64,000 nt of DNA, from positions 1-64,000 of the forward strand of contig NZ_LGDY01000123.1 of NCBI RefSeq assembly GCF_001279525.1, read 5' to 3'. Every line of letters begins with the position of its first letter. Positions within the stretch are counted from its first letter, which is position 1. Positions 8,792-21,748 of the stretch are shown one piece after another. Below the pieces are notes generated by a model. It searched no databases, was not told the origin of the DNA, and saw only the letters and a list, made by a program, of their open reading frames with translations. Both the position numbers and the translations under genes were made by a program. The DNA comes from Nocardia sp. NRRL S-836. Lineage in GTDB: Bacteria; Actinomycetota; Actinomycetes; Mycobacteriales; Pseudonocardiaceae.

Positions 8792-9796
8792 GTGCTCCGC
8801 TACACCATTCGACGGCTGGTCCAGCTGGTCGGCGTGGTGCTGGTGCTCTCGCTGCTGCTCTTCGCGTGGTTGCGCGTGCTCCCAGGAGGGCCGGTCTCGG
8901 CCCTCCTGGGAGACCGCTCCACGCCGGAGAAGGCGGCGGAGCTCACCAAGCAGCTCGGCCTCGACCAACCGATCATCGTCCAGTACTTCAAGTTCCTCGG
9001 TCGCGCGGCGACCGGGGACTTCGGCGTCTCCACCGGTGTCCAGCCGGGTGACTCGGCGCTCGACATCTTCCTCCAGCGGTTCCCCGCGACGCTCGAGCTG
9101 AGCTTCTTCGCGATCGTCATCGCGATCGCGGTCGGCGTCCCGCTCGGTTACCTCGCCGCGAAGCGCCGCGGTGGCTGGTTCGACAACCTCAGCGTCGTCG
9201 GCTCGCTCATCGGTGTCGCGGTTCCGGTGTTCTTCCTGGCCTACGTGCTCAAGGGCGTGGCGTCGTCCTCGCTCGGCCTGCCGTCCAGCGGCCGGCAGGA
9301 CGCCATCGACGCCACCCGCGTGACCGGGTTCTTCACCCTCGACGGCGTTCTGACCGGCGAGTGGGACGCGACGTTCAACGCGCTGGAGCACTTGATCCTG
9401 CCCGCGATCGCGCTGGCCACGATCCCGTTCGCGGTGATCTTCCGGATCACCCGCGCGGCCGTCCTCGACGTGCTCGACGAGGACTTCGTGCGCACGGCCG
9501 AGTCCAAGGGCCTCACCGCACCGGTGATCCGCCGCCGGCACGTGCTGCGCAACGCGATGCTGCCGGTCGTCACGACGATCGGCCTGCAGACCGGTGCGCT
9601 GCTCTCCGGCGCGGTGCTCACCGAGAAGGTGTTCTCGTTCCCCGGTGTCGGCGAGGCGCTCGCCATCGGGTTCGAGCGGCGCGACTACCCGGTGCTGCTG
9701 CTGTTGATCATCATGGCCACGAGCGTCTACGTCGTGGTCAACCTGCTGGTCGACCTCTCGTACGCGCTCATCGACCCGCGCATCAGGACGAGGTGA
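8792..9796 (+). CDS. Oligopeptide ABC transporter permease (DppB/OppB type)
   Basis: 334 residues, GTG start. N-terminal TM segment after MLRYTIRRLVQLVGVVLVL. A periplasmic insert follows with the family-typical GLDQPIIVQYFKFLGRAATGDFG. The inner-membrane permease core ends in the EAA loop RTAESKGLTAPVIRRRHVLRNAMLP that docks the ATPase, then GAVLTEKVFSFPGVGEAL. Together with the next gene it forms the transmembrane channel. Codons about 30-41 contain a perfect 15-bp hairpin (listed separately) that may lower expression relative to the lipoprotein. Confidence 0.95.
   Translation: MLRYTIRRLVQLVGVVLVLSLLLFAWLRVLPGGPVSALLGDRSTPEKAAELTKQLGLDQPIIVQYFKFLGRAATGDFGVSTGVQPGDSALDIFLQRFPATLELSFFAIVIAIAVGVPLGYLAAKRRGGWFDNLSVVGSLIGVAVPVFFLAYVLKGVASSSLGLPSSGRQDAIDATRVTGFFTLDGVLTGEWDATFNALEHLILPAIALATIPFAVIFRITRAAVLDVLDEDFVRTAESKGLTAPVIRRRHVLRNAMLPVVTTIGLQTGALLSGAVLTEKVFSFPGVGEALAIGFERRDYPVLLLLIIMATSVYVVVNLLVDLSYALIDPRIRTR
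8879..8912 (+). promoter_or_regulatory. Intragenic 15-bp perfect hairpin near the start of the permease gene
   Basis: Arms 8879-8893 and 8898-8912 are perfect complements around the 4-base loop GTCT. The stem is almost all G/C, with no following T-run. It lies within the first 41 codons of the first permease gene. In binding-protein-dependent operons such stems often lie after the binding-protein gene and cut downstream expression. Here the arms sit inside coding sequence and still encode PGGPVSALLGDR. Confidence 0.6.
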
Positions 9797-9801
9797 GCGC
9801 A

Positions 9802-10725
9802 GTGGCTCTTGGAGTGACCAAGAAGGAAAAGATCGACGGTCTCGCCGAGTCCGCGGGCACCTCGCTCGCGGCCAGCGCGTGGAAGCGGCTCAAGCGCAGC
9901 CCGGTGTTCCTCATCGGCGCGGTGATCATCGGCATCTTCATCGCGATCTCGCTGCTCTCGCCGTGGCTCGCGCCGCACAACCCGGCCGACCCGATGCTGA
10001 TCGACCAGGTCGTCAAGGCGCGCAACGAGATCCCGCTCGCGCAGCCGGGTCACCCGCTCGGCGGTGACCTGCAGGGCCGCGACTTCCTGTCGCGCCTGCT
10101 GGTCGGCTCGCAGCAGACGTTGATCGTCGGCATCGGCGCGACGATCATCGGCCTGTCCGGCGGCCTGATCCTGGGCACGCTCGCGGGCGCCCTCGGCGGC
10201 TGGGTCGACTCGCTCGTCATGCGCGTCGTCGACGTCATGCTCTCGCTGCCGTCGCTGCTGCTCGCGTTCTCGATCGCGGCGATGTTCGCGCGGCCCAGCC
10301 AGTTCACCGTGATCCTGGCGGTCGCGATCGTGCAGATCCCGGTGTTCGCCCGGCTGCTGCGCGGCTCGATGCTGGCGCAACGGCACAGCGACCACGTGCT
10401 CGCGGCCACGGCGCTGGGCGTGAAGAAGGGCGCGATCGTGTTCCGGCACATGCTGCCGAACTCGCTCGGCCCGGTGATCGTCCAGTCCACGCTCGTGCTG
10501 GCCACCGCGATCATCGAGGCGGCGGCGCTGTCGTTCCTCGGTCTCGGCAACCCGGACGACCGGGTGCCGGAGTGGGGTCAGATGCTCGGCGACGTGCAGA
10601 AGGTGTTCGACACCCACCCGCACCTCGCCGCGTGGCCCGCGGTCTGCATCATCATCGTGGCGCTCGGCTTCACCCTCATGGGCGAGACCCTGCGCGAAGC
10701 CCTCGACCCGAAGAACAGGCGGTGA
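9802..10725 (+). CDS. Oligopeptide ABC transporter permease (DppC/OppC type)
   Basis: 307 residues from GTG 9802, which has AGGTGA five bases upstream. An alternative GTG at 9793 overlaps the previous stop and adds three residues. It shows the OppC N-terminal TM, then LGGDLQGRDFLSRLLVGSQQTLIVG. The last family signatures are the EAA loop HVLAATALGVKKGAIVFRHMLPN and AALSFLGLGNPDDRVPEWGQML. It pairs with the upstream permease. Confidence 0.95.
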   Translation: MALGVTKKEKIDGLAESAGTSLAASAWKRLKRSPVFLIGAVIIGIFIAISLLSPWLAPHNPADPMLIDQVVKARNEIPLAQPGHPLGGDLQGRDFLSRLLVGSQQTLIVGIGATIIGLSGGLILGTLAGALGGWVDSLVMRVVDVMLSLPSLLLAFSIAAMFARPSQFTVILAVAIVQIPVFARLLRGSMLAQRHSDHVLAATALGVKKGAIVFRHMLPNSLGPVIVQSTLVLATAIIEAAALSFLGLGNPDDRVPEWGQMLGDVQKVFDTHPHLAAWPAVCIIIVALGFTLMGETLREALDPKNRR

Positions 10726-10731
10726 GTCGTC

Positions 10732-11730
10732 GTGGCACTGCTCGAAGTTCGTGACCTCTCCGTCGTGTTCCAGCGCAAGGGCGAACAGCCGTTCGCCGCG
10801 GTCGACGGCGTCAGCTTCGACGTCGAGCCCGGCCAGACGGTCGGACTCGTCGGTGAGTCGGGCTGCGGCAAGTCGGTGACCTCGCTCGCGATCATGGGGC
10901 TGCTGCCCAAGCGCGGCGCCAAGATCACCGGCACGGTCCGGTACGACGGCACCGACCTGCTCAAGCTCTCCGACCGGGAGATGCGCGACCGCCGCGGCCG
11001 CGACCTCGGCATGGTCTTCCAGGACCCGCTGTCGTCGCTCAACCCCGTCGTCCCGATCGGCCTGCAGGTCACCGAGGTGCTCGAACGGCACCGCGGCATG
11101 CCCCGCAGGGAAGCCATGATCGAGGCGAAGAACCTGCTGGACAAGGTCGGCATCCCCGACCCGAACCGGCGGCTCAAGGAGTACCCGCACCAGCTCTCCG
11201 GCGGCATGCGGCAGCGCGCGCTCATCGCGATCGCGCTGGCCTGCCGGCCGAAGCTGCTGATCGCGGACGAGCCGACGACGGCGCTGGACGTGACCATCCA
11301 GGCCCAGATCCTGTCGCTGATGAAGGAACTGGTGCAGGACCTCGGCACTGCGCTCGTGATGATCACCCACGACCTGGGTGTCGTCGCCGGCCTGTGCGAC
11401 GAGGTCAACGTGCTCTACGGCGGCAAGGTGGTCGAGAAGGCCATGCGGCACAAGCTCTTCGCCGAGCCGCGCCACCCGTACACGCACGGCCTGCTGGCGT
11501 CGATCCCGCGCCTGGACGCGGCCCGCGGCGAGAAGCTGACGCCGATCAGGGGCTCGGTCGCCGACAACATCCCGTGGACGCAGGGCTGTGCCTTCGCGCC
11601 GCGCTGCCCGAACGCGCTGGAGGTGTGCACGCGGGTCACCCCGGCCGAGGAGGACCAGCTGGGTCGCCTGCTCCGCTGCCACAACCCGGTGGTCCCGGGA
11701 ACCCCGGCCGCCGAGGAGGTGTCGGTATGA
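10732..11730 (+). CDS. Oligopeptide ABC transporter ATP-binding protein (DppD/OppD type)
   Basis: 332 residues, GTG start six bases after the permease. Walker A is GESGCGKS, the signature motif is LSGGMRQRA, Walker B is [12 protein letters not shown], and the H-loop is ITHDLGVV. The C-terminal OppD extension carries a cysteine cluster ([15 protein letters not shown]), as in oligopeptide transporter ATPases that bind an Fe-S cluster. It energises the two permeases from the cytoplasm and its stop overlaps the next ATG (ATGA). Confidence 0.95.
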   Translation: MALLEVRDLSVVFQRKGEQPFAAVDGVSFDVEPGQTVGLVGESGCGKSVTSLAIMGLLPKRGAKITGTVRYDGTDLLKLSDREMRDRRGRDLGMVFQDPLSSLNPVVPIGLQVTEVLERHRGMPRREAMIEAKNLLDKVGIPDPNRRLKEYPHQLSGGMRQRALIAIALACRPKLLIADEPTTALDVTIQAQILSLMKELVQDLGTALVMITHDLGVVAGLCDEVNVLYGGKVVEKAMRHKLFAEPRHPYTHGLLASIPRLDAARGEKLTPIRGSVADNIPWTQGCAFAPRCPNALEVCTRVTPAEEDQLGRLLRCHNPVVPGTPAAEEVSV

Positions 11731-12833
11731 GCGAGACCCTGGTGTCCGTGCAGGACATGAAGGTGCACTTCCCGATCAAGCGTGGCGTCGTCTTCGACCG
11801 CACGGTCGGGTACGTCTACGCGGTCGACGGCGTGGACCTGGAGATCAAGCGCGGCGAGACCTACGGCCTGGTCGGCGAGTCCGGCTGCGGCAAGTCCACC
11901 CTCGGGCGGGCGATGCTGCGGCTCAACGAGCCGACCGCGGGCAAGATGGTGTTCGACGGGCAGGACTTCTCGGCGCTGAAGGGCGAGGAGCTGCGCAAGA
12001 TGCGGCGCCGGATCCAGATGGTGTTCCAGGACCCGCTGTCCTCGCTCGACCCGCGCCAGTCCGTGGAGTCGATCCTGGTCGAGGGCCTGCGGGCGCACGA
12101 CCTGGACAAGGGCCGGGAGTCCACGTCCAAGCGGCTGCGCGACCTGCTCACCGCGGTCGGCCTGCCGACCACGGCCCTGCGCAAGTACCCGCACGAGTTC
12201 TCCGGCGGTCAGCGGCAGCGCATCGGCATCGCGCGGGCCCTGGCGCTGGAGCCGGACCTGATCGTCGCCGACGAGCCGGTGTCCGCGCTGGACGTGTCGG
12301 TGCAGGCGCAGGTCGTGAACCTCCTGGAGGAGCTCCAGGAGCAGTTCGGCCTGACCTACCTGGTCATCGCGCACGACCTCGCGGTCGTGAAGCACATCTC
12401 CGACCGGGTCGGCGTGATGTACCTGGGCGGGCTGGTCGAGGAGGCCACCTCCGAGGACCTCTACGCCGAGCCGCTGCACCCGTACACGCGGGCGCTGCTG
12501 TCGGCGATCCCGGTGCCCGACCCCGTGGTCGAGGACCGGCGCGAGCGGATCCTGCTCGCCGGCGACCTCCCGTCGCCCGCGAACCCGCCCACCGGCTGCC
12601 GGTTCCACACCCGGTGCCCGTGGCGGCAGCAGACCCGCTGCGACACCGAACGCCCGGTGCTGCGCGAGCTCAAGCCCGGCCACAAGGTCGCGTGCCACTG
12701 GGCCGAGCAGATCCGCTCCGGCGAGATCCAGCCGCACGAGGTCAAGCCGGTGCTGGTGGAGGAGGACGACACCATCTCCCCGGACGTCCCCCTCGTCGGC
12801 CCGGCCTCGGTCACCGAGGCGCTCAACCCGTAG
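11727..12833 (+). CDS. Oligopeptide ABC transporter ATP-binding protein (DppF/OppF type)
   Basis: 368 residues, ATG overlapping the preceding TGA. Walker A is GESGCGKST, the signature is FSGGQRQRI, Walker B is [12 protein letters not shown], and the OppF C-terminal block includes [17 protein letters not shown]. Opp importers use a heterodimer of D and F ATPases, and both are present. The C-terminal extension beyond the cysteine block is longer than in E. coli OppF and acidic. A strong terminator follows 14 bases after the stop, closing the operon. Confidence 0.95.
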   Translation: MSETLVSVQDMKVHFPIKRGVVFDRTVGYVYAVDGVDLEIKRGETYGLVGESGCGKSTLGRAMLRLNEPTAGKMVFDGQDFSALKGEELRKMRRRIQMVFQDPLSSLDPRQSVESILVEGLRAHDLDKGRESTSKRLRDLLTAVGLPTTALRKYPHEFSGGQRQRIGIARALALEPDLIVADEPVSALDVSVQAQVVNLLEELQEQFGLTYLVIAHDLAVVKHISDRVGVMYLGGLVEEATSEDLYAEPLHPYTRALLSAIPVPDPVVEDRRERILLAGDLPSPANPPTGCRFHTRCPWRQQTRCDTERPVLRELKPGHKVACHWAEQIRSGEIQPHEVKPVLVEEDDTISPDVPLVGPASVTEALNP

Positions 12834-12846
12834 TCCCCTTTCGGCC

Positions 12847-12896
12847 CACGCGGGGGCCCCACGTTCCCTTCACGGGGTACGCGGGGCCCCCGCGTG
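12847..12896 (+). terminator. Terminator of the peptide importer operon
   Basis: A perfect 14-bp inverted repeat, CACGCGGGGGCCCC at 12847-12860 and its complement at 12883-12896, separated by 22 bases. There is no T-run, which is normal for high-GC actinobacterial terminators. It lies just after the last importer gene. Confidence 0.75.
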
Positions 12897-12955
12897 CCGT
12901 TTGCGTTCGAGGCGAGCGCGGGCGGGCTTCGAGGGGCGTCCGGTGTCGTGGGGCG

Positions 12956-13537
12956 ATGGACAGTCGTGGGGCGATCCTGCTGAGGGCGGCGGAGATCGCG
13001 TCCGTCGAGGGGCTCGAAGGGGTCACGATCGGGCGGCTCGCGGTCGAGCTCGGCATGAGCAAGAGCGGGGTGTTCTCGCACTTCGGTGCGAAGGAGGAGC
13101 TGCAGCTGGCGACCGTGCACGCCGCCGCGGAGATCTTCGCGCGCGAGGTCGTGGCCGCGGGCGGGTCGGTGCTGGACGTGTGCGACCGGTGGCTCGACTA
13201 CTCGAAGCGGCGGGTCTTCCCCGGCGGCTGCTTCTTCGTGGTGACCCGCTCGGAGTTCGCGGCCCGTCCCGGCCGCGTGCGCGACGCGTTGATGCTGTTC
13301 ACCCTGCGCTGGTCGGCACTGCTGGAACGGCTGTGCGGCGACGCGCAGCTGGCGTTCGAGGTGGACGCCCTGCTGGCGGCCGCGGACCGGTACGCGGTCC
13401 TCTACGACGACGCTTCGGCGTACGAGAGGGTGCGGTTGGCGTTGCGCGCACGCCACACCATGCCGATGGGCACGGAGATGAGCATCGCCACGCCGAGGGA
13501 CAGCAGCATCGCGAGCCACGCCTCGTCGATGATCTGA
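12956..13537 (+). CDS. TetR family transcriptional regulator
   Basis: 193 residues. N-terminal HTH: LRAAEIASVEGLEGVTIGRL followed by AVELGMSKSGVFSHFGAKEEL. The ligand domain resembles the TetR_C type with KRRVFPGGCFFVVTRSEFAARPG. The ligand is unknown. The last 45 or so codons run antisense through the 3' end of the DedA gene (136-base overlap). The final residues look like an antisense read-through rather than a conserved tail, so the original stop was probably lost. The peptide importer is upstream but separated by a terminator. Confidence 0.85.
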   Translation: MDSRGAILLRAAEIASVEGLEGVTIGRLAVELGMSKSGVFSHFGAKEELQLATVHAAAEIFAREVVAAGGSVLDVCDRWLDYSKRRVFPGGCFFVVTRSEFAARPGRVRDALMLFTLRWSALLERLCGDAQLAFEVDALLAAADRYAVLYDDASAYERVRLALRARHTMPMGTEMSIATPRDSSIASHASSMI

Positions 13538-13980
13538 CCGCCGATGTAGCCCACGGTGGCGGGGTAGAGGCTCCACACCACGGACCCGACGGCCGCGACC
13601 GGCAGGAAACGCCGCAGCGGCCACTTCAGGGCACCCGCGAGCATCGCGCCCACGATGCCGCCCGCCGGCAGGAACCGGGCCACGACGAGGATCGTCTCGC
13701 CCCTGGTCGCCAGCTGGTCGGCCGTCCACACCACCATCGAGCGGGCCTTGGCGTTCTTGTTCACCTTGTCGAGCGCCTTCATGCCCATCCGGCGGCCCGC
13801 GGTAAAGTTGATCATGTCGCTGGTCAGGCAGCCCGCCGCGGCCACGGCGATCACCAGGTAGAGCGGAACCTCACCGGACGCGGCCAGGACACCGGCGCCG
13901 ATGAGCACGGCCTCCGTCGGTGCCAGCGGCACGACGGCGACCAGGAACAGCACGACGAGACTGGCGGCTGCGGTGCTCAT
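13402..13980 (-). CDS. DedA family membrane protein
   Basis: 192 residues with several hydrophobic segments. DedA/SNARE-associated features include the re-entrant glycine/proline stretch (VPLAPTEAVLIGAGVLAAS) and the conserved arginine region (VVARFLPAGGIVGAMLAGALKWPLRRF). DedA proteins are lipid scramblase or flippase-like and support envelope homeostasis. This one is at the short end of the family. It is single and convergent with the TetR gene, sharing 136 bases at the 3' ends. Confidence 0.88.
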   Translation of the reverse strand: MSTAAASLVVLFLVAVVPLAPTEAVLIGAGVLAASGEVPLYLVIAVAAAGCLTSDMINFTAGRRMGMKALDKVNKNAKARSMVVWTADQLATRGETILVVARFLPAGGIVGAMLAGALKWPLRRFLPVAAVGSVVWSLYPATVGYIGGQIIDEAWLAMLLSLGVAMLISVPIGMVWRARNANRTLSYAEASS

Positions 13981-14335
13981 GATCTGTGAACGTACGTGAC
14001 CGACGTGAACAATCCCGACCTGGGTGTTTCTTCAGCCCGCCCACAGCTCCGAAGTCGATCTGCGGCCGGTGCGCCTGCCTTCGCTCGGCGGTGTCCCCGT
14101 GCCGCCGGTCGGCCCACCCGTTGTCCGGAAGGGCAATGACCGCGAGTCATGCGCCGGGAGATCCCGGTACGGGTTCCGGGCCTTCTCAGCGGCACCACCG
14201 ACGTGGACGCCGTGAGGTCGTTGCCTGATCCCGTCAGCCGGGTCCCGTCGGCCAGTCAGTGCATGACAAGCGATGACAGCCCGATTTCCTTGATCGGGTG
14301 CCGATCTGTCACGCGGTCAAGCGGCGGTGCTGCCG
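13981..14335. other. Intergenic region, no gene seen
   Basis: About 355 bases between the DedA start and the promoter of the secreted phosphoesterase. Short open frames here are not conserved-looking and lack ribosome binding sites. The DedA promoter must lie in the first part. I see no RNA gene or riboswitch that I can name. Confidence 0.5.
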
Positions 14336-14397
14336 TTGACCCGTGTCTTTGCCCACAGCTAACCTCCGGCCTTAATAGGAAAGCTTGTTTACCAATC
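14336..14397 (+). promoter_or_regulatory. Promoter and imperfect palindrome upstream of the discoidin-phosphoesterase
   Basis: TTGACC at 14336-14341 and TAACCT at 14360-14365, spaced by 18 bases, make a good sigma-70-type promoter. Just downstream, 14378-14392 contains an imperfect inverted repeat (GGAAA, then TTTACC) that would overlap the transcription start. This suggests control of this secreted enzyme by a repressor not encoded nearby. Confidence 0.5.
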
Positions 14398-14427
14398 CTT
14401 CGCCGCCACCCGTGCCAGGAGGACGAA

Positions 14428-15996
<1,569 letters not shown>

Positions 15997-16042
15997 CCGT
16001 TCCCGGCAGTTGATCGTCCCTGGTCGTTGATCGGAGGCCGTC

Positions 16043-17172
16043 GTGTACATCGCAACCGCTCGACAAGCTCCGGCAGCGGGTGGCACCGGCAGGATCGCGG
16101 GGAACGTGCTCGCGCTGGGCGCCGTCTCGCTCCTGACGGACGTCTCGTCCGAGATGGTCACCGCCATCCTGCCGCTGTACCTGGTGCTGGGCTTGGGGTT
16201 CTCCCCGCTGCAGTTCGGTGTGCTCGACGGCATCTACACCGGTGTGACGGCACTGGTCCGCGTCGTCGGCGGTCATGCGGCGGACCGCTGGCAACGGCGC
16301 AAGCTCGTGGCCGGACTCGGGTACGGGATCTCGGCGGTGGGCAAGCTCGGCCTGCTCGCCGCCGGGACCTCCGCCACCGCGATGGGGCTCGTGCTGGCGG
16401 GAGACCGCACCGGCAAGGGCTTGCGCACCGCGCCGAGGGACGCGCTGATCACGTTGAGCAGCGAGCCCTCCGCGCTCGGACGCGCCTTCGGTGTCCACCG
16501 TGCCATGGACACCGTCGGCGCGTTCCTCGGCCCGCTGGCCGCGTTCTGTCTGTTGTGGACACTCCCGGCGCGTTACGACGTGGTGTTCGTGGTGAGCTTC
16601 TGCTTCGCCGCGGTCGGGGTTCTGGTGCTCGTGCTGTTCGTGCGCGATCACCGCGACGTGCTGCCACGTGTCGCGGTGTCGTTGCGGTCGGCGTTCGGAC
16701 TGCTGCGCTCCAGGCCGTTCCGGCGGGTCTGCCTGGTCGCGTGCGGGCTCGGGTTCCTGACCCTGGGCGACGGGTTCGTGTACCTGTTGCTGCAGAAGAA
16801 GCTCGACATCGAGCTCGCCTACATCGCGTTGCTGCCGCTCGGCACGGCCGGCGTGTACCTGCTCGCCGCCGTGCCGATGGGCTCGCTCGCCGACAAGGTC
16901 GGGCGCTGGCGGATCTTCCTCGCCGGCCACCTGGCGTTGCTCGGCGCCTACCTGATGCTGATCGGCGCCGGCGGGATCGCGTTGCTCGTGGGGGTGCTGC
17001 TGCTGCACGGGTTGTTCTACGCGTGCACGGACGGCGTGCTCATGGCCGTGGCCGGGCCGATGATGCCCGACGAGCTCCGGACGTCCGGTCTGGCGCTGCT
17101 GCAAACCGGGCAGGTCCTGGCCAGGGCCTGTTCCTCCGTGCTGTTCGGTGCCCTGTGGACGTGGTTCGCGTG

Positions 17173-17176
<4 letters not shown>
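16043..17176 (+). CDS. MFS transporter
   Basis: 377 residues with 10-12 hydrophobic segments. GTG start with GGAGG seven bases upstream. It shows the MFS loop 2-3 signature region (RVVGGHAADRWQRRKL) and the helix-4/5 GDRTGKGLRTAPRDALI block seen in a conserved actinobacterial family of uncharacterised MFS carriers. The substrate is unknown. The stop overlaps the next gene's GTG (GTGA), so the carrier and the following propeller protein are co-translated. Confidence 0.85.
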
Positions 17177-20029
<2,853 letters not shown>

Positions 20030-20114
20030 GCTGGACAGAGTAACCATAGGTGGGTGGTTGGTGGAACTTGCGGGACCGGATCGTGGGATGGGGCTGGTCC
20101 TGTTCGGCTGGTTC

Positions 20115-20131
20115 CTGGGGCTCCGCCCCAG
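20115..20131. repeat. Short GC hairpin of dispersed type
   Basis: CTGGGGC-TCC-GCCCCAG is a 7-bp perfect stem with a 3-base loop. Very similar GGGGCTCCGCCCC-type elements recur between genes in many actinobacterial genomes, which I recall rather than checked. It lies upstream of the leuA leader and might end leftward or rightward transcription. Confidence 0.5.
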
Positions 20132-20242
20132 ACCCCGACACTCCCAAAGAAGCCCCCAGCGCTGTGAGCAGGTAGATGGCACGCCTGTTTGTGTTGGGCG
20201 GCTGCCGGTTGGGTTGTTTGGTTGCGTTGCGGTGGGCGTCTG

Positions 20243-20344
20243 CCCCGTCTAGCACTCACGGAGCGAGCCAGACCTGAGGAGGGGTGTCAAACCGACGAAA
20301 AGCGTGTCGGTTTGACACCCCTCCTCAGGCCCGGCTAGACGGGG
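20243..20344. repeat. 102-bp nested perfect palindrome
   Basis: The inner inverted repeat is 24 bp and perfect (20273-20296 with 20306-20329, 9-base loop GAAAAGCGT). The outer inverted repeat is 11 bp and perfect (CCCCGTCTAGC at 20243-20253 with its complement at 20334-20344). The spacers between the two layers are unequal (19 and 4 bases). It is far longer than a typical terminator and encodes nothing. A miniature inverted-repeat element or a strong bidirectional terminator between leuA and the next gene is possible. Confidence 0.8.
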
Positions 20345-20634
20345 AAGCCACCCACCGCGGAACCGCCCGAGGAAAGGCTGAAACGCCTCGCCTTCGGCTC
20401 GATCGCGACCGGAGCCACCGGTCGTCGAGCCGATCACGACCGGGGCTTTCGGCCTGTCGGATCGATTGCGCCCAAATCCACCGCGTCTCCCGGCGGCGGT
20501 CTGCGTCCGTCCAGATCAGCGGGCTGATCCTGTCGGTCCAGCGGAGTACGGTGGGACGCGGGGGAGCCGAAAAACAAGGGGACCTCTGCGCGAGCCTGCG
20601 TTTCGACCCGAGGAAACCCGGGAACTTTTCAGGT

Positions 20635-20931
20635 ATGTCCAGATTACGTACTACCAGTGGCCGCGGCACGGCTTCACGCGTGATCAGCGGCATCGGTGCG
20701 GTCTTCGCGATCATCGAGGTCCTGTACATCTTGATGATCGTGCTCGGAGCGAACCAGGCCAACGCGTTCTTCCGCTTCATCGGGTCGCTCGCCGAGCCCC
20801 TCGCGCTGTTCTTCCCCGGTCTTTTCGCCACGGGGAACTACAACGTCGACGTCCTCCTCAACTACGGACTCGCTGCCGTGTTCTGGCTGGTCGTGACCGG
20901 CCTGCTCGCCCGAGCGGTGGCACGCTACTGA
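20635..20931 (+). CDS. Small membrane protein (tandem copy 1)
   Basis: 98 residues with two predicted TM segments (VISGIGAVFAIIEVLYILMIVLG and NYGLAAVFWLVVTGLLARAVA). The ATG follows AGG weakly; a TACGGT box near 20549 may be its -10. It aligns with the next gene over the pattern GSLAEPLALFF...LF...VD.LLNYGLAAVFWL, so the two are diverged duplicates. The function is unknown. The upstream 290 bases (20345-20634) hold no gene that I can support. Confidence 0.7.
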   Translation: MSRLRTTSGRGTASRVISGIGAVFAIIEVLYILMIVLGANQANAFFRFIGSLAEPLALFFPGLFATGNYNVDVLLNYGLAAVFWLVVTGLLARAVARY

Positions 20932-20949
20932 GTAGTAGATTCCTGACCC

Positions 20950-21237
20950 ATGCGTACGCGCCTGGTCGGAATCGTCGCAGGGATCTTGAGCTGGGTCGGC
21001 CTCGCGCTGGCGGTGGTGCTCGTCTTGCACGTCGTGCTCACCGTCGGCGGGGCCAACCCCGACAACCCCATCACCAGCACCGTCAAGGCGATTGCCGAGC
21101 CGGTGTCGTTGGCGTTCAAGGACCTTTTCCGGCCGAATGACGCCAGTCTGCGCACAATCGTCAACTTCGGGCTCGCCGCGATTTTCTGGCTGGCCGTTCG
21201 AGCGATCGTGCTCAAACTCGTGAGGCGCCTGGGCTAG
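20950..21237 (+). CDS. Small membrane protein (tandem copy 2)
   Basis: 95 residues and two TM segments. AIAEPVSLAFKDLF and IVNFGLAAIFWLAVRAIVL match the preceding gene. ATG follows TAGATT by eight bases, so the transcript may be leaderless or nearly so. The tandem placement suggests a heteromeric membrane complex. The family is not characterised. Confidence 0.7.
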   Translation: MRTRLVGIVAGILSWVGLALAVVLVLHVVLTVGGANPDNPITSTVKAIAEPVSLAFKDLFRPNDASLRTIVNFGLAAIFWLAVRAIVLKLVRRLG

Positions 21238-21247
21238 CGTCACGGCC

Positions 21248-21748
21248 ATGGCGCGTGACGACTTCTGCGACAACTGCGGCACCGCGTACACCGACACGAG
21301 CGCCTACCCGCGCAGGTGTCCCGGCTGTGCCCACATGGTGTGGGACAACCCTGCTCCGGTCGTCGTGCTGCTCGTGCCGGTCAAGGACGGGGCCAGGACC
21401 GGTCTGCTCACCGTGCGCAGGGCCATCCCGCCGGTCGGGGAGCTGGCGTTCGTCAGCGGGTTCATCGAGCGCGGTGAGTCGTGGCAGCAGAGTGCGGCGC
21501 GCGAGCTCGAAGAAGAAGCCGGGGTGCTGGTCGACCCCGACGAGTTGCGGCCGTTGCACTTCGTGTCCACACCGGACGGGGGGACGGTGCTCATGTTCGC
21601 CACCGCGCCCGCCGTCAACGCCGAGGACATGCCTCCGTTCGTGCCCAACGAGGAGGCGTCCGAGCGGAAGGTCATCTTCGAGTGCGTGCCGTTGGCGTTC
21701 CCGCTGCACAACGAGGTCGCCACGAAGTACTTCTCAACCGAACGGTGA
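21248..21748 (+). CDS. NUDIX hydrolase with N-terminal zinc ribbon
   Basis: 166 residues. An N-terminal ribbon has four Cys (CDNC ... CPGC). The Nudix box is GFIERGESWQQSAARELEEEAG with the full G-x5-E-x7-RE-x2-EE-x-G pattern. The ribbon recalls NudC-type NADH pyrophosphatases, but this protein is short and lacks the second domain, so the substrate is open. A TAGCGT box at 21235-21240 (also containing the previous gene's stop) lies seven bases before the ATG, indicating leaderless transcription. The 3' end overlaps the nitroreductase by 15 bases. Confidence 0.85.
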   Translation: MARDDFCDNCGTAYTDTSAYPRRCPGCAHMVWDNPAPVVVLLVPVKDGARTGLLTVRRAIPPVGELAFVSGFIERGESWQQSAARELEEEAGVLVDPDELRPLHFVSTPDGGTVLMFATAPAVNAEDMPPFVPNEEASERKVIFECVPLAFPLHNEVATKYFSTER

